Shown here in pieces: positions 30,105 to 37,886 of a stretch of DNA of 64,000 nt. Source of the DNA: Streptomyces sp. R33 (lineage in GTDB: Bacteria > Actinomycetota > Actinomycetes > Streptomycetales > Streptomycetaceae); contig NZ_CP165727.1 of assembly GCF_041200175.1 (NCBI RefSeq), forward strand, positions 3,447,501 to 3,511,500, written 5' to 3'. Position 1 is the first letter of the stretch, and every line of letters starts with the position of its first letter. Under the pieces are notes generated by a model that saw nothing but the letters and a program-made list of their open reading frames with translations, was not told where the DNA came from and did no database searches. The position numbers and the translations under genes were made by a program.

Positions 30105-30209
30105 CCCTTACACCCCTTACAGAGGTGTCAACGATCGGATGGGTTGCCTGGGACCGGCGGGAGGTGGCGTGCACCACCCCCGGCCCCGGGCTCCGTGCGT
30201 ACGGCCTGG

Positions 30210-31295
30210 TCAGCCGGTCGCGGGCTGCGGGCCCTTCAGCACCTTGCTGATCCACTCCAGGGAGCCTTCCTTCATGCCCCGGACGTAGTGCCAGCCGTTG
30301 TGCTCGCCGTTCTGGATGTCGCGGATGGTCGTCTTGACGGGGCCCTTGCCGTACTGCTGCTGGAACCTGGTCATCCGCTCCTTCCCGGTCTCCTTGGTGC
30401 CGACCTGGAAGTTGATGTAGACCTCGGGGCCGTTGCCGTCGATCAGCTTCTGCGCGAGCTTCTCGGGGTTGTTCGCGTCCATCTCCGCCTGGTGGCCCTT
30501 CCAGAGCGGGGAGTCGGGAACGATCTCGCCGCCGCTGGCGATCACGGCCTTGAACCGGTCCGGGTACTGCAGGACCGTCTTCATGCCGACGAAGGCGCCG
30601 GAGGAGGAGCCCATGAAGGCCCAGCCGTCGCGGGACTTGTACGTACGGAAGTTGGCCTTGGTGAACGCCGGGACGTCCTCGGCGATCCAGGTGCCCATCT
30701 TGGGCTGGCCGGGGATGTCGGCGCCGTCGTAGTAGTACTTGCTGTCCGGGTTCAGCACCGGCATGACCACGATGAACGGCAGGCTCGTCCCGGCCCGGAC
30801 GCCCTCGCCGATGGCCTTCTGCAGACCCAGGCTGCGGTCGGACCAGTAGTTGCTCGGGAAGCCGTTGCCGCCGGGGAGCGCGATGAGCACCGGGAAGGCA
30901 CTCTTCTCGTACTTCGCCTCGTCGTACTCCTTGGGCGTCCACACCCAGACGTCGCCCTCGAAGCCGGACTTCGCGCCCGCGAGACGGGTCTTCGCGATGA
31001 CCGTGCCGTCGTCGAGCTTGGCGGTCTGCTTGAAGTCGGACTTCGGGCCGGTCGGCAGGAGTACGTCCGGATCGCCGGTCGGCGTGGGAGGCGCCGACGG
31101 CACTGCCGGGGACGGCTCGCCCGCGGCGGGAGCGGCGGACGCAGGGGCCTTGCCGAAGCTCACGGAATCACCGTTGCCGGAGAACCACTCGAGCTTCCAG
31201 GCGGCGAAGCCTCCGCCGCCGAGCAGCAGCACGAAGGCCACGGCGGCGGATATCCATATCGCCCGGCGGGAACGCCGGGGCGGGTCTTGGTGCAC
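30210..31295 (-). CDS. membrane-anchored esterase family alpha/beta hydrolase (copy 2)
   Basis: A 361-residue paralogue of the next gene downstream, with the same plan: basic tail, one transmembrane helix (residues about 11-32, AIWISAAVAFVLLLGGGGFA), a Pro/Ala linker longer than in copy 1 (about 40 residues), and a catalytic domain. The nucleophile motif is GSSSG in DGWAFMGSSSGAFVG and the His region QNGEHNGWHYVRGM. GTG 31295 has GGAG 8 nt upstream. A 200-bp gap separates it from copy 1, with the palindrome inside, so the two may be transcribed separately. The tandem duplication must be fairly old, since many surface positions differ. Confidence 0.85.
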   Translation of the reverse strand: MHQDPPRRSRRAIWISAAVAFVLLLGGGGFAAWKLEWFSGNGDSVSFGKAPASAAPAAGEPSPAVPSAPPTPTGDPDVLLPTGPKSDFKQTAKLDDGTVIAKTRLAGAKSGFEGDVWVWTPKEYDEAKYEKSAFPVLIALPGGNGFPSNYWSDRSLGLQKAIGEGVRAGTSLPFIVVMPVLNPDSKYYYDGADIPGQPKMGTWIAEDVPAFTKANFRTYKSRDGWAFMGSSSGAFVGMKTVLQYPDRFKAVIASGGEIVPDSPLWKGHQAEMDANNPEKLAQKLIDGNGPEVYINFQVGTKETGKERMTRFQQQYGKGPVKTTIRDIQNGEHNGWHYVRGMKEGSLEWISKVLKGPQPATG

Positions 31296-31445
31296 GAACT
31301 TCGCTCCGAACGGTCATGACTGCCCCAGGGTCGGGACAGAACGGCTGGGTTCCATCAGTCCTGATGTGCGAATCCTGCGGACAGTTCCCAAACCCGGCAA
31401 AAACACGGTCGGAACGCGGCTCGTCCGGAACCTCGACAGCAGAAC

Positions 31446-31883
31446 TCACCTCTGGGCGTCGAGCGCCTCCGCGCACCGCCCCAGCAGGCTGATCAGCTGC
31501 TCCCGCTCCTGCGCCGAGAACGCGGTGGCGAGCGCCCGCTCCACCCGTACGGCGCCGGCGTCGGCGAGCTCCATCGCGGCCCGGCCCTCGTCCGTGAGCC
31601 GGGTCTCGATCACGTTGCGGTGCCATTCGTGCGGGGTGCGCTCGATGAGCCCGCGCTCCTGGAGGTTCTTCAGCACGGTGTTCATGGTCGGCGGCGTCAC
31701 CCCGCACAGCCGGGCGAGCCCGGCCGCGGAGATGCCCGGCTTCTCGGCGAGCCAGAGCAGCGCGGCGTACTGCGGAACCGTTACTGCGGCGGGCTTGAGC
31801 GCAGCGTTCTTGGCCGCGAGGAGCGCCTGCTCGGCGCGCTTGACGTGCGAGCCGATGCGCTCCTCGGGAGGCATGGAGGTCAT
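31446..31883 (-). CDS. MarR-family transcriptional regulator
   Basis: A 145-residue winged-helix regulator. The recognition helix region is ISAAGLARLCGVTPPTMNTV (about residues 51-70) and the wing LIERTPHEWHRNVIETRLTD. Dimerisation helices at both ends are typical. It is divergent from a secreted propeller protein gene, with 79 bp between the starts. The shared gap contains a perfect 12-bp palindrome, so autoregulation plus control of the neighbour is likely. No redox Cys pair of OhrR type is present: C60 is alone in the DNA-binding domain and a second Cys lies near the C-terminus. The ligand is unknown. Confidence 0.9.
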   Translation of the reverse strand: MTSMPPEERIGSHVKRAEQALLAAKNAALKPAAVTVPQYAALLWLAEKPGISAAGLARLCGVTPPTMNTVLKNLQERGLIERTPHEWHRNVIETRLTDEGRAAMELADAGAVRVERALATAFSAQEREQLISLLGRCAEALDAQR

Positions 31884-31889
31884 TCGTGC

Positions 31890-31895
31890 ATCCTA
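31890..31895 (-). promoter_or_regulatory. candidate leaderless -10 (TAGGAT) of the marR-type gene
   Basis: TAGGAT on the minus strand ends 6 nt before ATG 31883; no Shine-Dalgarno sequence. Confidence 0.4.
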
Positions 31896-31901
31896 AGGCC
31901 C

Positions 31902-31930
31902 TTGCAAGCATTAGAGCTCTAACTTATCTT
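31902..31930 (+). promoter_or_regulatory. promoter with embedded palindromic MarR operator
   Basis: TTGCAA (31902-31907), a 17-bp spacer and TATCTT (31925-31930) form a good vegetative promoter for the propeller-protein gene. The spacer holds the perfect palindrome TTAGAGCTCTAA (31911-31922). A protein bound there would block RNA polymerase on this strand and overlap the upstream part of the divergent marR-type promoter. Confidence 0.7.
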
Positions 31931-31962
31931 CGTGTTCAATCACACGGAAGAGGACACACGCT

Positions 31963-32973
31963 GTGCTGAAGAAGCTCCTGCCCGCCACGTTCCTGGCCCT
32001 GACCACGGCGCTCACCCTGGGCGCGATCCCGGCCGCGCAGGCTGCCCCGGCCGCCGCCCCGACCTCCGCCCCGGCCGCCGCCCCGGCCTCCGACGGCCGT
32101 GTCTCGACGGCCTTCGCGCTCCCCGGCGAGAAGGTCTACCCCGAAGGCATAGCCACCGACCCCCGCGACGACACCGTCTACGTCGGCTCGTACGCGGACG
32201 GCACCGTCTACCGGGCCCGCCCCGGGCAGCGCACCGCCGAGGTGTTCCTGCCCGCCGGCACCGACGGCCGCCACACGGCGAACGGCCTGCGCGTCGACGC
32301 CCGCGGCCGCCTGTGGGTGACCGACTCCACCTCCGGGGTCTCCGTCTACGACACCGCCTCGCGCAGGCGCCTGGCCCACTTCGAAGTCGCCGGGGCGGGC
32401 GGGCTCTTCGTCAACGACCTGGCCATCACCCCGGACGGCACCGCCTACCTGACCGACAGCATCCGCTCGGTGATCTACCGCGTCACCCCGGCCCAGCTGG
32501 CGGCCGGCTCGGGCGCGCTGCTCCCCGCGTACGACCTGAGCGGGCACCTCACCCCGTCCCCGGCGGGCAGCTTCGCCCTCAACGGCATCGTCTCGGACCC
32601 GGCGGGCCGCTTCCTGCTGGCCGTGGACATGACCGCGGGCGACCTCCACCGCATCGACCTGCGCACCGGCGCGATATCCCGCGTCGCCCTCCGGGGCGGC
32701 GACCTCACCCACGCCGACGGCCTCGACCTCGCCCCCGACGGCACCCTGCGGGCGGCCCACAACACCACGAACACCCTGACCCGGTGGCGCCTGAGCCCCG
32801 ACGGGACCCGGGCCCGGCTGATCCGGACGATCACGGACCCGTCGCTGCAGATCCCGACCACCCTGAGCCACACCCCGGGCCGCACGCTCGTGGTCCGCTC
32901 CCAGTTCGACAAGGGCGGCCCGATGGGCCCGGGCACGCCGGCGTCCTTCACGATCGCCTCGGTCTGCTTCTGA
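31963..32973 (+). CDS. secreted SMP-30/gluconolactonase-like beta-propeller protein
   Basis: A 336-residue secreted protein. The signal peptide ends near GAIPAAQAAP, followed by an Ala/Pro linker. The rest is repeated beta-propeller blades, for example YPEGIATDPRDDTVYVGSYA, ANGLRVDARGRLWVTDSTSG and VNDLAITPDGTAYLTDSIR. The spacing fits the SMP-30/NHL superfamily, with acidic and Asn positions that could hold a Ca ion. The activity could be lactonase-like or purely binding. GTG 31963 has AGAGGA upstream. Expression is probably controlled by the divergent MarR regulator. Confidence 0.82.
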   Translation: MLKKLLPATFLALTTALTLGAIPAAQAAPAAAPTSAPAAAPASDGRVSTAFALPGEKVYPEGIATDPRDDTVYVGSYADGTVYRARPGQRTAEVFLPAGTDGRHTANGLRVDARGRLWVTDSTSGVSVYDTASRRRLAHFEVAGAGGLFVNDLAITPDGTAYLTDSIRSVIYRVTPAQLAAGSGALLPAYDLSGHLTPSPAGSFALNGIVSDPAGRFLLAVDMTAGDLHRIDLRTGAISRVALRGGDLTHADGLDLAPDGTLRAAHNTTNTLTRWRLSPDGTRARLIRTITDPSLQIPTTLSHTPGRTLVVRSQFDKGGPMGPGTPASFTIASVCF

Positions 32974-32986
32974 AAGGCCTGCGCCG

Positions 32987-35176
32987 TCAGCCCGCGGCGC
33001 CGAGCCGGGCCTGCTCCTCCTCGACGATGCGCCGGGCCAGCGAGGTGTCCGAGACGTCGACCGCCTCGGGCGCCGACTCCGCCACCACGCTGCGCCTGGC
33101 GTACGCGTCGAAGAGCCGCGCCTTGCGCTCCAGCACCTCCAGCATCCGCTGGTCCACCCCGTCCGTCGCCAGCAGCCGGTGCACCCGTACGGCACGCACC
33201 TGGCCCATCCGGTGCGCGCGGGCCACCGCCTGCTGCTCCATGGTCGGCTTGACCTGCGGCTCGCAGAGGATCACCACGGACGCCGCCTGCAGGTTGATGC
33301 CGATGCCGCCCGCCTCGATCTGCGCGAGCAGTACGGCGTGCCCGGCCGCCGCGCCGAACCCGTCGACGAGCCGCTGCCGGCGCGCCGGCGGCACGCTTGC
33401 GGAGATCGGCCCGAAGAGGCGGCCACCGCCTGTGTGCGACGGCCGGCCGAGCGCGTCCTCTACCGCCCCGAGCACCTCGCGGAAGGAGGAGAACACCACG
33501 ACCTTCAGCCCGTTGGCGGCCGCGTCCGCCACCAGCTCGCGCAGCCGTTGCAGCTTCGCCGACTTCTCCGGCTCCGCGTACGCGGCCCTGCGCATCGCCA
33601 TGAAATTGCCGGCCCGCACCGCCGCCGAGTAGGCCTCCCGGTCGGCCGCGCTCAGCTCCTCCCACTCGTCGGTCCACTGGAGTTCCGGCAGCTCGGCGAG
33701 TACGTCGCGCTGGTTGCGCCGCAGGTACGCGGGCGCCACCGCCTTGCGGAACGCCCTGGACCCGGCGACCGTGTCGACGTCCCCGATCCCGGAGACCGCC
33801 TCGGGCTGCAGGAGCCGTACGAGACTGCGGAACTCGGAGACCCGGTTCTCCATGGGGGTGCCCGTCAGGAAGAGGACGTACGTGCAGCGGGCGGCCCAGG
33901 CGGCGACGGCCGCGGAGCGCTGCGCGCGCGGGTTCTTGACGTGGTGGGCCTCGTCCACGACGAGCATCCCCAGCTCCTCGGCGGCGGGTTCGGGGAATCC
34001 GGTCAGCGCCTGGAACGTCGTCACGGCCACCCCGCCCTCCCCCCACCAGTCCGCGAAGGCGTCGTGCCGGCCGGGGCCGTGCAGGGCGACCGCGCGCAGG
34101 GTGCTGCGCGCCTCGATCTCGCGGGTCCAGTTGATCAGGACGCCGGCCGGGCAGACCACGAGGAAGTGGCGCTGGCCCTGCGCGGCGAGGTGCGCGAGGG
34201 CGGCGAGTGCCTGGATCGTCTTGCCCAGCCCCATCTCGTCGCCGAGGATCACCCGCCGCTGGGCGAGGGCGAAGCGGGCGCCGAAGGACTGGTAGCCGCG
34301 CAGCGAGACCCTGCGGTGCGTGTCGTCGAGGTCCTGGGCGCGGACCCGTTCGGCCAGCGCCTCGGGCAGGAACCCCTGGGCGGCGGCCGGGCCGGGGCCG
34401 CTCCCGGCGCGCTCGGTGAGCTCGGTGAGCTCGGTGAGCTCCGCGAGCAGCCCGTAGTACTCGGCGGAGCGCAGCTCGAAGTCGACCCAGGCGGCCGCCT
34501 CGTCGGCGGGGCCGCGCAGCAGGTCGACCGAGGCCTGTCCGAGCAGTACGGGCAGCCCGTTCCCGGCGGCCTCCGCGGTCAGCCGGCCGATCTCCCCGAC
34601 GGCGGCCAGGGCCCGCTCCCGCCGCTCCCGTCCCGCGAACCACATCCGCAGCCGGCCCGCGGCGGGCCCGGCGTCGGCGAGCAGCGGCCCGAGCCCGGCG
34701 TCCAGCTGCCGGGCGGCCGCGACGGCCCGGCGGGCTTCGGGCCCGGCCCCGACGAGGAGCTGCAGGGCGGTCACGAGCGCGGTGGTCCGGGGTTCGGGGC
34801 GGTCCACGTCGAGGTACACGGCAACGGTCTCCCCGACGGCCTCGGCGAGCTGCCGGGCGGCGCCGAGCGCCTGGTCGGCGGTCCGCTGCCCGACCCCGGG
34901 GATCTGCCGCAGCCGGGGGCGCCCGGCGTCCAGCACCTGCTGCACGGTGTCGAACCCGGCCGCCTCGATGGCGGCGACCCGCAGCCGGCCCTCGGTGACC
35001 TGGGCCAGCCGTTCGACGGGGATCCGCTGCAGTTCGAGGCGGGCCAGCTCCGCGTGGATCGGCGCCCAGGCCTCCCGTACGGCTTCGACGGCCCGCCGGT
35101 GGTCCGCCAGCAGCGCGCCGGCCGCCGCGTGCAGCCGCTCGCCCGCGTCGATCGCCTCGGCCGCCCTGTGCCGCAT
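32987..35176 (-). CDS. SNF2-family DEAD/DEAH-box helicase
   Basis: A 729-residue ATP-dependent DNA translocase. A helix-hairpin-helix motif (LRQIPGVGQRTADQAL, about 89-104) precedes the motor. Motif I is GDEMGLGKT, motif II DEAH (VVDEAHHVKN), motif III LTGTPMEN, and motif VI QAVARAHRMGQ. This is the RapA/SNF2 plan with a bacterial N-terminal extension. Its role may be in DNA repair or nucleoprotein remodelling; none is proven here. GAGGGGAGGGG lies upstream of ATG 35176. A 9-nt repeat (34408-34437) gives the run LTELTELTE in a linker between N-terminal region and motor. It ends 14 bp from the convergent propeller gene. Confidence 0.9.
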   Translation of the reverse strand: MRHRAAEAIDAGERLHAAAGALLADHRRAVEAVREAWAPIHAELARLELQRIPVERLAQVTEGRLRVAAIEAAGFDTVQQVLDAGRPRLRQIPGVGQRTADQALGAARQLAEAVGETVAVYLDVDRPEPRTTALVTALQLLVGAGPEARRAVAAARQLDAGLGPLLADAGPAAGRLRMWFAGRERRERALAAVGEIGRLTAEAAGNGLPVLLGQASVDLLRGPADEAAAWVDFELRSAEYYGLLAELTELTELTERAGSGPGPAAAQGFLPEALAERVRAQDLDDTHRRVSLRGYQSFGARFALAQRRVILGDEMGLGKTIQALAALAHLAAQGQRHFLVVCPAGVLINWTREIEARSTLRAVALHGPGRHDAFADWWGEGGVAVTTFQALTGFPEPAAEELGMLVVDEAHHVKNPRAQRSAAVAAWAARCTYVLFLTGTPMENRVSEFRSLVRLLQPEAVSGIGDVDTVAGSRAFRKAVAPAYLRRNQRDVLAELPELQWTDEWEELSAADREAYSAAVRAGNFMAMRRAAYAEPEKSAKLQRLRELVADAAANGLKVVVFSSFREVLGAVEDALGRPSHTGGGRLFGPISASVPPARRQRLVDGFGAAAGHAVLLAQIEAGGIGINLQAASVVILCEPQVKPTMEQQAVARAHRMGQVRAVRVHRLLATDGVDQRMLEVLERKARLFDAYARRSVVAESAPEAVDVSDTSLARRIVEEEQARLGAAG

Positions 35177-35252
35177 GCCCCTCCCCTCGACCGGTCCCGG
35201 CTGCGCTGCCGGGTAACGAATGCACGCAACCTACCGCCGTTCGGCGTGGCCC

Positions 35253-35699
35253 TCAGTAGCCGTTCACGGCGCCGCCCACGGTGATCTCCGTCTTCATCCC
35301 GAGGTCCTTGTGCCCGTCGACGGGGCAGTAGAGCTCGTACGTACCGTCCTCGAGGGTGATGTCGAACGTCCCGCTCTCCCCCGGTGCCAGGGTCGGGGAG
35401 CTCTTCTCCCCGCCCGGTCCCTCGACCTCCAGGGCGTGCTCGTGGTGGCCGGTGTTCTTGACGGTGAACGAGTAGGCCCCGGCCTTGAACGTCTTCTGGG
35501 ACAGGGCGATGTGGAAGTCGCTGAGGTCCGCCGTGACCTGCGTCGCGGCGGGCGCGGGTGGGGGTGGGGCGGCGGGCGCCGCCGGGCCGTTCCCGGCTCC
35601 GCCGGCGCCGCCCCCGCAGGCGGCCGACAGCCCCGCGAGTGCTCCGGCCGCCAGCCCCAGCCCCACGCGCGCGGTCCGGGTGGTGCGTGTCCTTGTCAT
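35253..35699 (-). CDS. cupredoxin-domain lipoprotein
   Basis: A 148-residue protein. A basic N-terminus leads to a lipobox LSAAC with C28, so it should be lipid-anchored outside the cell. After a Pro/Ala linker comes a single cupredoxin domain (residues about 55-148). The candidate type-1 copper ligands are His85/86/88, Cys125, His130 and Met135; the C-x4-H-x4-M loop is complete (YCPVDGHKDLGM). A role in copper binding or electron transfer is likely. It is divergent from a sigma factor operon, with 89 bp between starts, and may belong to its regulon. The start ATG has no clear ribosome-binding site. Confidence 0.88.
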   Translation of the reverse strand: MTRTRTTRTARVGLGLAAGALAGLSAACGGGAGGAGNGPAAPAAPPPPAPAATQVTADLSDFHIALSQKTFKAGAYSFTVKNTGHHEHALEVEGPGGEKSSPTLAPGESGTFDITLEDGTYELYCPVDGHKDLGMKTEITVGGAVNGY

Positions 35700-35788
35700 G
35701 GCAGGGATACGGCCGGCCGGCGCCGGGAGATTGCGGACGGGAGATGGCGGACGGGGCCGGAGGCCTGGGGGAGGAGGACAATGAAGGA

Positions 35789-36424
35789 GTGCTTCCGCGC
35801 GAACCCGGACCAATCCATTCGGGGAGGCCGAACGTATCCCCTGATGTGCAGAGAATGGGCCTCCCGCTCGGGCGTGCGCCGGACGAGGCACTGCTGTCGG
35901 GCCTGGCGACGGGTGATCCGGAGATCGCCGTCGCGTTCGTCCGCCGCTTCCAGCGCACGGTGTTCGGCGTGGCCATCGCCGTCGTCGGGGATGCGCAGCT
36001 CGCCGAGGACATCGCCCAGTTGACGTTCGAGCGGGCGTGGCGGCACGCCCAGGTCTACGATGCGCGCCGCGGTTCGGTACGGACCTGGCTGACGGCGATC
36101 GCGCACCATCTGGCGATCGACGCGGTCCGGGCCCGCCGGGCCAACCCGGTCGCCCCGGAGGACCTGGACGCCCTCCTCGACATCGTGACGCAGACCCCGG
36201 AGCAGCAGGCGCTGGCCGCCGAGACGTCCGCCGGGATACGGACGGCCGTGGCGGCCCTGCCGAGGGAGCAGGCGCGCGCCCTGGTGATGGCGGGGATCTA
36301 CGGGATGACCGCGCAGCAGGTCGCCGACATGGAGCGGATCCCGCTCGGCACGGCGAAGACGCGGATCCGGACGGCCATGCACAAGCTGCGCAGGACCCTG
36401 GGGGCCGAGGAGAGCCGGCGATGA
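35789..36424 (+). CDS. ECF-type RNA polymerase sigma factor
   Basis: A 211-residue sigma-70-family factor. Region 2 (about residues 40-120) includes FVRRFQRTVFGVAIAVVGDA and DIAQLTFERAWRHAQVYD. Region 4 near the end includes LPREQARALVMAGIYGMTAQ and IPLGTAKTRIRTAMHKLRR. Regions 1.1 and 3 are missing, as expected for the ECF group. GTG 35789 is chosen because GGAGGA lies upstream; GTG 35846 and ATG 35855 are in frame and would shorten the tail. The gene overlaps an anti-sigma gene by ATGA, a standard operon. The trigger may be copper or redox stress, given the divergent cupredoxin, but that is inference. Confidence 0.9.
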   Translation: MLPREPGPIHSGRPNVSPDVQRMGLPLGRAPDEALLSGLATGDPEIAVAFVRRFQRTVFGVAIAVVGDAQLAEDIAQLTFERAWRHAQVYDARRGSVRTWLTAIAHHLAIDAVRARRANPVAPEDLDALLDIVTQTPEQQALAAETSAGIRTAVAALPREQARALVMAGIYGMTAQQVADMERIPLGTAKTRIRTAMHKLRRTLGAEESRR

Positions 36425-37110
36425 GCGAGATGACCTGCGAGCAGCTGAGGGAGCTCGACGCCGAACTGGCCTTGGACGTCCTTCCGGCCCGGGAGCGCGC
36501 CCGTGCGGTCGCCCACCTGGACCGCTGCCCCGGCTGCCGGGTGCACATCGAGCAGCTGGCGCTGGTCGGCGACGGGCTGCTGGGCCTGCTGCCGGGCACG
36601 GAGCCCCCGGTCGGCTTCGAGAGCCGCGTCACGGCCGGTCTCCTGCCGGCGCCGCCGTCTCCCCCGAAGCCCGCGCCGGCGCGGCGCCGGCTGCTGCGGC
36701 CCCGGGTCGCGGCTGCGGGGGCGGCCCTGGTGGTGGCGTGCGGCTTCGCCGGCTGGGCGGCGGGCACGGCGATCGAGCAGGCCTGGCGTCCCGCGACCCC
36801 GACGGCCGACGCGAACGCCCAGCTGCTGCAGGCACCGCTGATGGCGGACGGCGGGGAAGTGGGCCGGGTCTTCGCCCATCCGGGCCAGCAGGGCTGGGTG
36901 TACATGTCGGTGGACCTGGAGAAGGCGACGCCGGAGGTCAGCTGCGTGCTCGACAACAAGGACGGCACGACGACCCGCCTCGGCACGTTCTCGCTCCAGG
37001 GCGGCTACGGCTACTGGGTCGCGGCGGCCGACGTGAACCCCACGACCCTCGCGGGCGCCAGCCTCCTCACCCCGGACGGCACGCTCCTCGCGAAGGCCAG
37101 CTTCGCCTGA
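36421..37110 (+). CDS. membrane anti-sigma factor with zinc-finger (ZAS-type) domain
   Basis: A 229-residue protein overlapping the sigma gene by ATGA. The N-terminal domain has the zinc anti-sigma motif H32-x3-C36-x2-C39 (AHLDRCPGCRVH). One transmembrane helix follows (VAAAGAALVVACGFAGWAAG, about 98-117). The outside part ends in an anti-sigma-K-type domain (WVYMSVDLEKATPEVSCVLD onwards). It should hold the adjacent ECF sigma factor at the membrane until a signal arrives. The length is typical. Confidence 0.9.
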   Translation: MSEMTCEQLRELDAELALDVLPARERARAVAHLDRCPGCRVHIEQLALVGDGLLGLLPGTEPPVGFESRVTAGLLPAPPSPPKPAPARRRLLRPRVAAAGAALVVACGFAGWAAGTAIEQAWRPATPTADANAQLLQAPLMADGGEVGRVFAHPGQQGWVYMSVDLEKATPEVSCVLDNKDGTTTRLGTFSLQGGYGYWVAAADVNPTTLAGASLLTPDGTLLAKASFA

Positions 37111-37219
37111 GACGTCACTGCGCGTAACCCTTCGACATGCGGGAGTCACCACCCGGTGCCAGGGTGGTGGACGTCCCCCAGTGGACGTCACCTCACCCTC
37201 TTCGAGGAGCGAAACCGGC

Positions 37220-37408
37220 ATGGTCAAGAAGCAGCCGCCCCAGGACAAGGCCAACAAGCTCAAGGAGCAGGCCAAGCAGAAGATGCAGGAAGCCAAGAGC
37301 CAGGCGAAGAACCCGGACCGCACGTCCGAGGACAGGGACATGGACATGGACATGGACATGCCCCAGGACCGTCCCCGCCCGTCAGGCTCCTCCGAGTCCC
37401 GGTACTAG
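37220..37408 (+). CDS. small charged hypothetical protein with Asp-Met repeats
   Basis: A 62-residue, strongly charged protein. It starts MVKKQPPQDKANKLKEQAKQ, with a Lys/Gln/Glu-rich helix, and contains DMDMDMDM encoded by a GACATG hexanucleotide repeat at about 37340-37363. GAGGAG lies 10 nt upstream of ATG 37220, which is favoured over ATG 37181. A strong hairpin follows. The look is that of a CsbD-like or stress-associated disordered protein, but I do not recognise a family. Confidence 0.55.
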   Translation: MVKKQPPQDKANKLKEQAKQKMQEAKSQAKNPDRTSEDRDMDMDMDMPQDRPRPSGSSESRY

Positions 37409-37419
37409 CGGCACCCACG

Positions 37420-37448
37420 AGGCGCGCCCGGCTCCCCCGGGCGCGCCT
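37420..37448. terminator. bidirectional terminator between small gene and lipoprotein gene
   Basis: An 11-bp perfect stem, AGGCGCGCCCG at 37420-37430 with its complement at 37438-37448, with a 7-nt loop and T after the arm, between convergent genes. Confidence 0.75.
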
Positions 37449-37475
37449 TGTGCGTTCCGTGGCCGACCGGTCGGC

Positions 37476-37886
37476 TCACGGGACCACGAAGGTCAGCGTG
37501 GCCGGCGGGGCGGGGGGGCGGGGGACGCTGATGTTCGTCGTGCCCCTGCGGACCGCGCGCAGTTCCCATGCCCGGTGGCCCGTGGCCGTCACGTTGCTGA
37601 CCGGGATCAGCAGGACCGACCCGCCCTGCGCGGTGGGTTCCGGGCCGCCCTCCGGGAGGGGGAGGCGGAGCTGGGCCGTCTGCCCGACCTCGAGCCGGCC
37701 CGTGAAGCCGTCGTCGGCCCCGGTGAGTACGCGGCCCTGCGCCGGCGTCGGTGCGCCGGCTGCGGTGGCGCCCGTACCGCCCGGGTCGTGCGTCGCTTTC
37801 GCCGTCGGGCGCTCCCGGCCGCCCCCGCACCCGGTGAAGAGCGCGAGGGCGGCGAGGCACACCAGGCGTCGGTCAGCCACCGTCAC
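37476..37886 (-). CDS. small lipoprotein, possibly chagasin-like fold, overlapping the M36 peptidase gene
   Basis: A 136-residue protein. GTG 37886 starts 14 nt inside the end of the metallopeptidase gene, so the two are probably translationally coupled. The lipobox is LFTGC, Cys20 (ALALFTGCGG). The mature part has LEVGQTAQLRLPLPEGG and WELRAVRRGTTNISV, a pattern reminiscent of I42 chagasin-like protease inhibitors, whose last strand is often rendered LRALRPGTT. However, the key NPTTGY loop is not present, so inhibition of a protease is only a hypothesis. It might also just be an unrelated Ig-like lipoprotein. Confidence 0.6.
   Translation of the reverse strand: MTVADRRLVCLAALALFTGCGGGRERPTAKATHDPGGTGATAAGAPTPAQGRVLTGADDGFTGRLEVGQTAQLRLPLPEGGPEPTAQGGSVLLIPVSNVTATGHRAWELRAVRRGTTNISVPRPPAPPATLTFVVP

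Noticed and set aside
37476..37886. Calling the small lipoprotein a chagasin protease inhibitor
   Set aside because: The NPTTGY loop needed for inhibition is not visible; only overall strand pattern agrees, so it is kept as a hypothesis.
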